This document shows positions 24,991-37,500 of a stretch of DNA of 64,000 bases, in pieces. The stretch comes from Sarcocystis neurona (taxonomy: Eukaryota; Apicomplexa; Conoidasida; Eucoccidiorida; Sarcocystidae): assembly GCA_000727475.1 (NCBI GenBank), contig KL647291.1, positions 2,643,175-2,707,174 on the forward strand, written 5' to 3'. The position numbers were made by a program, and so were the translations under genes. Every line of letters begins with the position of its first letter. Positions within the stretch are counted from its first letter, which is position 1. Under the pieces are notes generated by a model. The model worked only from the letters and a program-made list of their open reading frames with translations. It made no database searches and was not told the DNA's origin.

Positions 24991-27503
24991 AGACAGCAGA
25001 GCCGTTCTCCTTAAGACACGAAGTCAAAAATTCTGCAGTGCTCGACTTTCGTAGTCGCGCTAGTAAATCTGCGGGCGTAACATTTCTTTCACGTGCTAGC
25101 AGCCCCGTCACATCTCGCTAGCCGCTCAGCTGCGCTTCACGAGCCTCATCGTGCCACGCTTCAGGACAGTATGCTAAAAAACGGGTACAGCAGACTTTTC
25201 TACGGACAAGAAACGGCAACTGAGGACACAAACTCTGCAGAAACTAGACCAAAAACGCAGATCTGTCCATTCCGCTGGGCGCCCGCCACGACCACGCCTC
25301 ACCGCACAAACGACATCGTAGACGTGGGAAGGTGTGAGTGGCGCCAACACCACCGATGTGCCTGTGCAGGTCGTCGCTTTTGGTTTCGATTACAGTACTA
25401 GCCTGTACAGAGCGTTACAGCTGAGGCAGATGTAGTACACGGTGTATACCTCAAATAATCGCAGCTAGCCGTATGTTCAGCAACAAGTCGCGTAGCCCAG
25501 GTCCGGCTAGTCGATTAGTGAATTGCGACGCCGGTGTCCCCATTGTCAACCGCCTCACTGCAGGCACACAAACGGAGGGCTCCTGAGTGCTTAGCACAGT
25601 TGAACGACTGTTAGGTGTTCTATAGTGTATATCTTTCTTCGAAATGACGTAAGAATGGCTTTGAAAAAGGCAGCGACACGGTCGTCCTGCCGGGGGAGCT
25701 CGAAACCCCGGTGCTGCGATACTTCACTGGGAAGCTTTTGTGCTACGAAAAGGCACAGCCGGTAGTGCCGTGTGTAGCATAGTGGAGGGTCGGCGAACCA
25801 TTCCGAAGCTGCAGAGCCAGGGTCGTGATGGAGCGGGAGACGATGTTCATTTCTTGCATGGAGGAGTATAGATACATCTGCCCGCGCATTCTCGTTTGTC
25901 GGGATGATGCAGTCTGCCGGGAGCAAGAGACGCAGCAGAATACCGGCCGCTGCGGCAAATACTGCGGTGCAAGCAGCCACTAAGCAACAGACCGTCCGGT
26001 GTCTGATTAGTATCTGCAGCATTCATGAGTTCTAGAGTAGCAGTGGTTCGAGACCCGCCAGCACACATGTATGAGACGCAAGTGCTGAACACATCGTTAT
26101 ACTTAACCCAGATTCGCCATCACGGGCACCTCCTTCAACCAGGTACGTAGGACATGGGAAACGCAGTGCTCATCCTCACGGTTAAATGGCTGGCTTCGTC
26201 TGAAGCTCTGCCGTTATGTCGTTATTTCTGTGTTGGTGCCTCGCTGAACCGACAGCGTGCACACGCGGCAGAGCCATAGGTCCCTTACGGAAATAGAACT
26301 TCATCAGGTGGTTGGGTGTTTGAAACTGTCCACATTGGCACTATCCCATTTTAATCTCTTGGAGATATCACGTGTGTTTTTCATGACGCCAACCGTGTTA
26401 AGATTGTGGAGCCCACATCAACAGTGGTGCGCGGCGTAACTTGGGGGGGAGATGCTGACACAGCGAAGCTGTTAGCATGGGGCAGCACACCCGTTTTTTC
26501 ATCGGGAACTAGAAGTGCTGACTGCGGTTGCTTGGCTAAATCGCTGGTGTAGCTTCGAGTAGGACACCACCGAGCAGCAGACACGGTGTATCTATGGACA
26601 AGAGAACCTCACAGCGCGGTCGCAACGGCGCACGTACTCACTCCACAGTGATAGATTCAAAGCGGTATGTGTTACCTTCTCCTGAGGGAAGTGGGTCTGA
26701 GGAGTTCGTACGGGGGAAGAACATGATAAATCGGGTAGAAACCTGCGTGGACATCACTGCAGCGACGCGGGTTCGCAAGCTCGGGTCCGGTCATAGTGCT
26801 ATTGTTTTCCTAAGAAAATACAGCTCCAGAGGTTGCACGAAGAACAACGCGTTTCATCACGCAGGCACCTGCGTAAATATCACGCGGACAGAGCGGGTGC
26901 CGAACGCCTCCCCATGGAGAAAATGTTGGGCACCTTAGTGCAAAACGTGCGGGCCTGGGCACTTGCAAACTCCCTTGTGAGGTTTTGTCAATTCAAGGCT
27001 CCTGCGCGACTGGTTTAAGTCGACTGTTGAGCGTGCTACTGGAGGTGCTGTTACATTACCGAAATCTATGTTTTTGAGTAGTAGAGCCACGCGTAAGGCT
27101 CTCTCCGTACGCTTGTCAAGTTCTACAGACTTAGTAGGTTGTATGGAACGAGTACAGCCCACTGGGAAGTTCCTTGTTAGAGTCCGTCCGTACGTTTCAG
27201 TGACACCACGGCTGCAAACGATTCAGCCGCTGTTGGAGTCCTGCGTGTACTGCGAAGAGGAGTTGGGGTAGAAGCCATCGAACGAAATTCCGACGGCGCA
27301 TGCGCCTGGGTCGCGTACTGTTACTTCTTTTCCCGTAAATACAAGTGCGCGTGGGAGCAGACCTCGGTGCGCAGGACCGGTCTTCGGAATGACCCCGGAG
27401 TCCTCAGGGGCCGATGGCGCGGTCACGCACGTGAACGCGGGAGCACAAGTGGGAGGATGCTGTGAGATAGTGAGCGTACACGTGTATGTTATTTATCTGT
27501 AAA

Positions 27504-27735
27504 CGTGTGGAGGTCCAGCTTTGGGAGTCAGTGTGCACACATAATTGAGCAAAAAGCGCACTTTATTGTATGCTGCTGCAGTTACGTACACAAATGCATG
27601 TGGAACCACTCCCAGACGTACCTCAATGTGTGTAGGCAAAAAGCCCACATTACTGTGTGCTAGTAGAGTGACTTAAACAAGTGTACGGGGACCAGCTCCC
27701 ACACGTATCTACATGTGTGTATCATACGTACACAC
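27504..27735. repeat. diverged tandem repeat, about three units of 87-97 bp
   Basis: Landmarks recur in order: AAAAAGCGCACTTTATTGTA at 27551 and AAAAAGCCCACATTACTGTG at 27638 (87 bp apart), each preceded by a GGNNCC...CTCCCA-type block (near 27504, 27602 and 27690). This is non-coding in appearance. Confidence 0.6.
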
Positions 27736-28549
27736 GGGGACAATGGGGAATCGAGTGTACAAAGGTCCGTGTTGCGACCATGCGTTGAGCTGGTGTACCT
27801 TCAGACTAGCATACTACTTGACTAAAAGTACACAACTCTGATGGCAGTAACCAGCCCTCCCCCAGAGGGTGGATGATGTTATAGAAGCTGGATCCGCCGC
27901 TAAACGAGTGACCGACACGAAAGTGCCTCGCAGTCGGCTGCAGGTTAGTGCACACGCTTAGTTAGACCACCTTGCGGCGGTTGGAGGGCCAGCGTGGCGG
28001 TTGTTCACCCGAGAAGGTAACGATGCACAAACGGCACACAGGCGTATAATTCTACGTCTTAGGGGTATACTTACAACATATTCGGTATATTCTATGTGTT
28101 TGTTCATATAACAGGTATTTACAAGATGTATGTAGGGGACGCGCGGAGGTGTACTCATACATTGCATTAATGACGCATCCACACGCACATACTACACACG
28201 TACGAGGACAACGAACGTCCGAGTCTCCAGACTCTTTTATACAATATGTTTGGAGCAGCGAAGACAAAAAATGGCGCCATCAAAGCGCCACATGCAGAAA
28301 TACAACTGAGTACTTTGTTTTGGTCCTGTAGAGCTTCCTTAACAAGCAGAATTAAGAGTTAAAGCAGAGTGAAGAGTGAATGCGATGTTGAGGGGTCCAT
28401 GTATATCACATTCTGAGTGATCCAGGTTTTCGCGGACAAATCTCAAGATGTCGCTACGAAGCGTGTTGCTCTTAATTTGCCTCATTGTTCTCGGGTTCAA
28501 CGGAGGTAGACAAAACATTCTGCAGTATCCTCCTGTAGACGCGGCTGTT

Positions 28550-31500
28550 CTACAAATACTTCAGTTTCCCAAAATCAATGCGGCGTGTGGCGTACATCGA
28601 CCAGTAAAACCGCCACCAAAGCGTCACCAGAGCTGTCCCCACTGCGGCTGCGCTCACACATTTCAACCCGTAGAGCTTTCGCTCGTCTGCCGTCGGTTCT
28701 GTCGCCCAAGTTAAAAAATTTGTTACGTCTTTTGCCTGCGAAGCACCACACAGTGACAGAAAGTGCACCACGTACAACCATCGACAAAGAAAACCACTGC
28801 GTCGAGCTTTTTACGGCCCCCAGGTACAACTGACGACAACGAAATCCACTGCGTCGAGTTTGTTAAGTCATTCACCTTTGAGATCCACAGCTTTCAACGC
28901 GATCCTCGAAGGGCCCGAGCTCCCCCCTGTGTAAGGGTATGCCTATTCGTTCACTCGGCCTACGCAGATGCGTCTGCACGGCAGACGCATCTCTTGAGAA
29001 AAGATTCTACCGCCCGTACTGGCGGGGCCAGACACACGCGTGTGCACATACGTAGTAATATACATACATATATATTGGTGGACAACAGACTTAAACAGAG
29101 CTATACAGATATATACGGTAGCACTGAATACAAAACGAGGCGCTTTGCCGTAATCAGGTACCTGCACTACGAGAATGCAAGAGATACGGCAGTAACAACG
29201 AAGCCATGTGGGTCGCAAGCAGCCAGAATATGTACGTCCCTGACCACAAAACAAGAGGCTTTTTCCAACACATCTGCTTTTCAATGCCGACTGTCCTGGG
29301 CGTACAGTGCGCACAAGCAAAGCGTCTCGTCCCGTACGGCAGACTTGTGCAGACTGTTTATTTCCTCTGTCGCGAACCCGTGCCTACTGTTGCAGCGCTG
29401 AAGGTTTGTATTTACTTGCTTGTTGGCCCGTTGCTCACTTCTCCAGCTGTCTGCCCCTGACTTTTCCATGTACACAACCCCCTTCTGGATTTCTTTCCCT
29501 CTATCCATCCGCGTCGTCTGGGACCTGCCGACTTGTCGAGCATTTCTTCGTAATACGATGACGTGACCTGGCCGTCGAACGCTCCTATTCTGTTGCTGTT
29601 CTCCAACGAAACTGCCGTCGAAAGCTACGCGCAGCAGTGCGTAACACTCCTGGGGGACTGTACCAGCAGGTCGTCCGTACAATTTAGTCCTTGCTTCCTT
29701 TTGAGCGACACATGCTGCGCCCGCCCTTCCGGTCTTCCCGTATCACCCTCTAGCCGTGCTCTCCGACATCGTAGTATACGCATACATATAAATATACATA
29801 TAGATGGATGCGTGTGTTCTCCGAGACCGTCGTACACATATATGTTTTCGTAGAAACGCACCCACACACCTGCGCTAGACTCGTGTGTGGACACGGTGTA
29901 CGTCTCCCCTCAGCGTCCCTCCCTGCGTTATCCTACCTGCCGTGGTTGCTGCTTCTCCAGTGCTGTTCGTTTTTGCTATCGTGGTGGCCAGCAGCATGGC
30001 TGGCAGCAACATCTGAGTCATACGTAGTGGCCACCTTGTTTGCGAAATTTCCGCACACCATGTGCCGGTCACTTTCCTTGGGGGCGCGGCGATCGCTTTC
30101 TTACGGTTCCTGAACTCCCTGTCTCATCTGTCTCCTTCGCAAGACTCCCTCACTGCGTCACTGTCTTCACACGTGTCACGGTCGCTCTGTGCGTCCCTCT
30201 CTGTCTCTGCGCTGTTGTTTATTCCTGCCCGTCTCTCTCTCTTCATGCCTGTGCCCCTCTTTCCGCAGATCTCTCTCTTTCTTCTCCCGAGGGTTCGCAG
30301 CCCGCAGAACGGCCACAGAGGCTGTTTCTTCAGAAACTGCCGGTCCCAACTACCACGTTAACGCTGTCGCTTCTGCCAGCTGAATAACAGTAGCAGAAGT
30401 CGTCTCACCATCTGAGAAACATTACACGGCGTGCCGTCTTCATAGTCTATCATTTCGTCCATCAGAGGCGGGGGCATTGCAATGGCATTCCCAGGGAACC
30501 ACACGTTCCAGTACAACCCTGGACGAAGTTCAACGCCCGTAGGAGGATCGCGGTAGCCAGTAAGTAGCGCGAACAGGTAGTCTGGCCCGTGGTGTCGCGC
30601 AGCGGTTATCAGCGATAGATCCGGCGGATACGCGCCTCCGTTGGCAAAACGAGCCGCTAGTCAAGAAGGAGAGACAAGACACATCCCGCAGCGGCAGAAG
30701 AGGTGAGGCATCTCGCAAAGTCGCGAAGATAGAAACGGAATATCTCGTCAGGGTTAGTAAGGGCAGCAGAAACAGATCGAGAGGACGGATGCGTGACCCA
30801 CGCTGACAAAGGAAGAATATTCATAGCAGCAGCAGCGCACCGGAAGCCAACACGGTTCCCCGCATGCGAACCGGACAAACGGGGACGGCAACAGAAGAAT
30901 GGGCAAAGCAGTGTGCATCTCCGACGCGAGTACCCAGCAGACAAGTCCAACATAAAAAGTCGCAATACTAAAAAAAACACGTGGCGCACGACGCACCGCT
31001 GTAGAGAGACGCAACAACAGCAGCGCGGGCTGCACACAACAGAGGCACAACAGTAGAAACAGTTTGAGAATCCGATGGGCAGTAGCGACAGCGGAACAGG
31101 CCAAGATGAGGCAACCGCAACAGCAAAAAAAGAGATGCCTGTGATGGCCAGCCAGGCGACAAAAAGCAGCCCGGCTGTGTGACAAGAAGATTTTCTGTTC
31201 CTCTTCTGGTACAAGTATACCTGTCCCTCCACATTAAATGCCGATAAACGTATCCGTAGGTATACAAAGAGAGAAATATTTATACAAATGGAGAGATAGC
31301 TACACCGACAGACAGATATCTATATGGATGTATATAGATATGTAGACGGGCGTAGAGAGGTACCTACGCAAACAAAGAGACACCTACACACAGAGAGAGA
31401 GATATACAGATAGATCTATGGATATAGACAGGCAGACCGATACCTCTGTATATGTAGCTCTCTCTCTAAGTATATAAGCATGTAGATATCGGTCTCTCTG

Positions 31501-34500
31501 TATAGATATCTACACATACACGGATATTATCTATGAAGCTGTATCTACACAAGGAGAGAGAGATCTATATAATATCGCGCTCTATATATACATATGGATA
31601 TTTCATAAACAGGCATCTATATACAGAGAGAGATATCTAAATAAATATATATATATGTGGATACTAAGACAGAGAGATACCTTTACAGACATAGACAGAT
31701 ACAGATACAGACAGGTATACATACAGGCAGGGAGACACCTCTACAGAGAGGGCTCCGCCCGCATCTCTATGTTTCTTCTAATACGTAGAGAGAAGTCGAG
31801 GAGCAAGGAAGAAAGACTTAACCAGCAGCAAACCAATTTTCCCCTTTTACCGGGCTACCCCTTGAGTTGCAGAAACCGGCCTCTTTTCTTCGTTTCGCTT
31901 CTATGAGTTGCTGCCCGTTACGTCTACGCACAGCCCCGTTTGTCCTGCACTGTTTCCTTTTTCTTTTTCTGTCTCTCCCCTTCCTTCTCTGTCTCTGCGG
32001 TTTCTTCTTCCTGTCGTGTTCCTCCCTGGCCTCTCTGCTGCTCTGTCCCTTCTTCCTTTCTTCCTCTTCGTTTTCTCTTTCTTCTCCTTTTTCTTTCTGT
32101 CCCCTCTATTCGATTCTCCCTCGCCCAGTTCTTCTTATTCTTCCTCTCCTCCTTCGTCCCGTCCTGCCGTCTACCCTCTGCTCCCCTGCACACTGCGGCT
32201 GCAGAGCTTCTCCTGGGTCTCCTGCGCCCTGGTCGCAGCAGCAGCTCATTTCTTACCTTCTTCGTTGGGATACGGAGAAGGAAAGGCATCGCCCAACACC
32301 CCCGGACGCGTGTACATTTCCCCCTGATCATTCGGACCGTCAGTCACGTCGTACTCAGCAGCAATTTGCTTCACACGTTTCTCCGGCAGCACCTCCCCAA
32401 CCAGGTGACGGAAGTGCAGCTGCTCCATGGAGTGACACGTCGCACACACCTGCAGCGCGCAACGGGCAAGAGCAACATGAGTGACGCAGTCGCATGTGGG
32501 AAAGTCGCCAGCAGTGGCAGCACCAGAAGCGTCTCCTTGCAGCGGAAGCAGCGACGCAGTGCGTTGTGCAGCACCAGCAGGGGAGGCAGCAACAGCAACA
32601 GCAGAACAGCTGCAATCATAGCCCGAGCTGCCGCACACGAGACCGAAAAGGTTTCGCAGACGCAGCTGAGGAGCCGCAGCAGCAAGAGCTACAGCAACGC
32701 ACGGCGTCCCCCAACTTCCTCTTTTGTTTCTCGACGTTTTTCTACGTGGCTATTAACTTCTCTTTCGGTGGGGGAGAATGCCGCGTCTAGGCGCATCCTT
32801 CCGCGACTCGTGTGTGGGAGTGTGGACGTATGTCTCAGGCTGCTGCTAGTGGTGGCTGTGTAAATGCAGTCCTTCTTTCCTTTTCCACAGTATGCGTAGA
32901 GATGTACCTATATTTACGTATATGTATTTATATATTGATTCATACGCATACGTGTGCCTGTTCAGAGATGATCTGGCCCTTGCTCCTGTTTTCCTTTCTC
33001 TCCTGGTTCTTTCTGTTCCCTGGGCGTAACAGGCAAAGAAAGTCAACGCTGGGCGCGCACTCGCGCTCTCACCTTCCGATACACTTCATAACCCCTCCGT
33101 ACAGACGGAATGTCGTGCGAGTGAAACATCGACTTAAACCAGAAGGGATAGTGAGGAGGCCGCGCAGGGTCCTTCTCTAAACACCAGGCCACCGGCCGTC
33201 GTTGGTAGAAGTAGCCGTGCACAAACGACGCTCCCAGCGCCACGGCGATATACACCGGCAGGCTGAGACACACCAGCAGCAAAATGCACAGCAGCACATC
33301 GCGGGGAGACACGCACGACAGAAGAACAAGCTGTAGCCAGGCGGAAAAAGGCCGGCGAAAAGGAGTACAGAGAGACAAACCCGGGAACAAGCGAAGCACA
33401 GAGACGGACTAGAGGGCGACGGGGGGGATGCGGGAGGCCACCTGCGCGGGTACCTGTCTACGACAAAAAACGCACCAACCGGAAAGTACGTAAAAGACGG
33501 AGAGGTTGGTGGAAGTAGAGAACGTAAGGAATCTGGGGCCTCCGCGTGCGTGTCGAGTTGAAAAGTGCTGCTGTCTCCCTCTGTGTGGCTGCGCTTTCGC
33601 GGATGTTGCACAGAGACGAAACGCAGACGGAGACAGCACGGCGCAGGCAGCAGGCAACGCCACAAGGCGACAGACACACAGAGATCCCTCACATTTGATA
33701 CCTACCTACCTACATACACATAGGGAGAAACATATGAATATTTGTGAATTTCGTACGCATATGTGTATATGTATTTATATATATATATATATGTAGTCAC
33801 ACACATGTACGTGTAGGTAATTGTAGGAAAATTTGTGGGGGGAAAAAGAAAACAGTAAATTCAGCAGATGCTGTTCTACCTCTCACTACGAAATTCTCCT
33901 CATCTCTCTCTCTCCCTCTCTCTATATATACATACGAATAGATGTATGTATACGCACATAAATGAATACGAGAAGTTTCGCACTCTTCCGTATTCGTAAA
34001 ACGCCAATCTCAACGGGATGCACATGAGACTTTCTTCAAAGTCCAGTAAAGTTCTTCCCCACGTATGGCATCCTGCGAGCAACGAGCACCGTTAACACTT
34101 CCGCCGAGTGTCTGTACACCGGAGTGACGTGTCGCGAATAACAAGCACAGGGACACAACGTATCCGGGTGTGTGTACACGGCCGAAAAACGTATCGAGAA
34201 ACGAGGATGCCGGGGGTCACTCCCCCTCCGGGTGTCTGTACACTCGATCACTGACCCCTCCGGGTGTAGGTACACTGCATTCTCTGCAGAACTTCTCGCT
34301 CCCTGATAAAGGTGCAGGTGGTTTTTCACAGTCTATTGGTGGCCACACTTCGGCACAAGAGAAATGTTCAGCACTCCGAGTTCCGGCTGATCGAAGAGAA
34401 CGTCCATTTTTTTTGTGGGCATCGCTCAAGAGAGAGACTGCAAACCTTTTTTTTTCTTCTTCTCTTTCTGGTCGAGCGCACCTCTGATATCTGTACTGCT

Positions 34501-37500
34501 TCCTCTCTTCTTTTTCGTGCTCGTCGTAAGGCTGGAAGTGATTGGCGAGGCGTCCCGCTTCCTTTTCGGAAGGAGAGTAAAAGTCGAGTCCTTCCACCAG
34601 GGTGCCTCTGCTCTGCTGACGTTTGTAGTCGACAGCTGGAACGGGAAAAGCTCCGCTCGGTTTCAACTTGTTCACAGTAAGCTGCTGGAAGTGGCGGTAG
34701 CGCCGAGTCAGCACGACGCACTGGACGTACACCTCCTTCTCGTAGCGCCGGTTCCACCGCTCGATCAGCCGCTGCTGCCACTGCAGACAAACAGCGACAA
34801 AAGAAAAGAGAACACACTACGTTCAGCAGCTACGGTCGGAGGAAAGAGGAAAAAACGTTGGACAGGGAGAAGAAGCCAGAAGGACAGACAGCGGGGAGAG
34901 GCGAAAGACGTGCGACAGGAGGGTAGGAAGCAAAGGACCAGAGACAGACAAACATGAAGAGACCGAAACAGACAGACACACAGACACAGAGGGAGTATAG
35001 AGCAAGATATGAAGATGCTGGGAAGACAGAGTGGAGGGACAATGAATAAACATTGACGTGGAACAGTGGGGGGGGGGTGGGGGGGAAGGGAAAGGAGAAA
35101 CACGCCGAAGAGAAATCGGGAGAGATGGAAGGAACGCAGGCAAATGGAGGAGGAGACACGCGGCAGAGACACGCGACACAGATACTACCGCCACAAAGAG
35201 AAGGAAAAAAAGCGCGACACGGGGCGAATGACGAAGCGAAGGGGAGAAAACACCAGGAGGAGGAAAATAGAGGGAGAGAAGACAGAGAAAGAGACGGGGA
35301 AAAGAACGCCGGAGAGAAGTGAAACGTGGTGGCTGCAGAACAAGTCTTCAAAGAAGGGACAGCAGAATGGCCCCAAAGACGAGAAATGCGAGGAAGGGAG
35401 AGAATCGAAGAGAAAAACTGGCATAGACAGCAAGGGCGCAGAAAAGAACGTACGAAAACCAACGGAGAGAGGGAAACCGAGAAACAACGTGAAAGAAAAG
35501 AGAAAGTCCGCAACAATCAATGGCGACAACAAGAAAAAGTGTGGGAAACACAAAAGGAGAAAAAGAGAGAGAAACGTCCGTACCAGCACACAAACACATA
35601 GAGACAGAGAGATTTCCACGTATGTAGGACTGTACGTAAAATTATATCCACACATATACATATATATATATACTAAACAGAGAGAGAGACGGGAAATTCG
35701 CATTCTTTGGCGGAACGATATATAGATGTATATCTTTATATGTGTGTATATCGTATAAGACATATACGTATTTATATCTCGATATACGTACATATACAAA
35801 CACACAGAAGGGAAGAGAGAGAGACACGGCATGAGACAGCAATCTTCCTTGTAGTATCCCTGCATGCATCTGTAAAAAAAGAGTGTGTGGAAGAAATGCA
35901 GAGAAAATGTCGAAGGAAAATTTCCTTATGCTGTGAACAGGACGTGTGCGGCGGACCACTCGTCCACTCACGCAACATCAACGTAAATATCCAGATTTCT
36001 AGACACCTACCTAACTACATACGATATGCGTACACATATATATATACGCATACATACAGTAGAACAACACTCTCTCTCTCTCTGTATATATATATATATT
36101 GAAAGGTAGACGTCAAGTGCATATCTTTACATATATGTGTAAAATACATATATATATGTATATATATTGCATATATATGTAAAGATATACGTAATATCTC
36201 TTAATATATATATGTAATATATATACATATATATGTGAATATATGGACACGTACGTACATAAATGTCTGTATCTAGACATTATGTGTAGTATACGCAAAT
36301 GTGTATAATATCTTTTTACGTTCATACGTCGTGTGTATGCACTTGTGTCGATCACGCCATGACTCCTATGTATAGCGGAGAATTTTCTACATACCCATAC
36401 ACATATATATACATATAAACACATATACGCATATATATATATATATAAATATACGTACGTATATGGCAATAATGTATGTGTTACCTCATTCGTCTCTCTC
36501 TCTTTAAAAACACACGCAGTATGCGGGAGTTCCACAGATGTATACATGTATGTGTCAGTAACGCACGTGTTACATCCGTCTTGTCCCTCTCTCTCTCTCT
36601 GTCTACATACATGTACACACATAAATACACACACGACGGGGTTATATATATATATATATATGTACATATGCATACATACGTGTATATATATATATATGTA
36701 TCTGTTAATAATGCACGGGTTACCACAATCCTCTCTCTCTCTTTGTACATACATGTATATATATACACGATATGCATGTGTATCTATATAGACGTACGGT
36801 TTGGCTTCCTTACGTATATATATATATATATATGTCAATAACGTGTATGTTAGGTCACTCGTTTCTTTCTCTCTCTACATATATATATATATATATGTCT
36901 GTATACACGGGATTGGGGTTCACTGCACTTGTGGCAGATGTACGAGTGTGTTTATATTTATCTTTTTATCTCTTGTGCTTCTTGGTGGTTCTGAAGAAAA
37001 ACTCGGGGGATCGCACTGCTGGCGCGCAGAAGTCCATACTTTCCTGCTGTCGAGTAGAAAAGGCACACTTCTTCGAGGAAAACATGGGAAGACTATTTAT
37101 ATAGCGTTGTGTGTGTGCACCCATACATACAGAGGACTTTCTTTTCTAATAAAGAGATGGCAGTGGGTGAGGAAGGACGGCTTCTCTACGTCCGGAGAGT
37201 TGCAGAGATCAGCTTTTAAAGTAAAAAAAAGGGAGAGAACAGGAATATACAGGCGCCACAGGGAGGCACGGGCACCTGTCTACCGTATACAACAGATAAA
37301 GAGATACACATACACATGCGCCTATATATATATATACGTGTCTATATGCAGATGTGTATATTTTACGTATGTACATGAACGGGCGGGAGGGGGAAAACGA
37401 AGATGCAGAAGCGACATACACATATATATATATATATACACATATGTATACAGATGTCTATATGCAGATGTGTATCTTTTACGTACGCACGTGTATGGGC

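Larger units (their letters stand above)
24717..28549. other. 3.8 kb intergenic region between ASP3 start and cytochrome c1 stop
   Basis: Both flanking genes are on the minus strand, so this holds the ASP3 promoter/5'UTR and the cytochrome c1 3'UTR. A minus-strand frame at 25591-26022 contains a hydrophobic stretch (VAACTAVFAAAAGILLRLLL) that could be a membrane segment, but it has no recognisable domain and no supporting neighbour. A plus-strand frame at 26594-26938 has two imperfectly repeated halves. I see no convincing gene. Confidence 0.55.

Noticed and set aside
26030..26065. tRNA-like GGTTCGAGACCC sequence
   Set aside because: The bases flanking the putative T-loop do not form a five-pair stem, and no acceptor or anticodon arm could be drawn.
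28763..29401. 212-codon plus-strand open frame
   Set aside because: It sits inside cytochrome c1 intron 5, antisense. It has no recognisable domain, no splice context, and contains a small internal duplication typical of non-coding DNA here.
32244..32863. plus-strand open frames over the haem exon of cytochrome c1
   Set aside because: The minus frame encodes the CATCH haem motif and phase-consistent neighbours. The plus frames are shadows.
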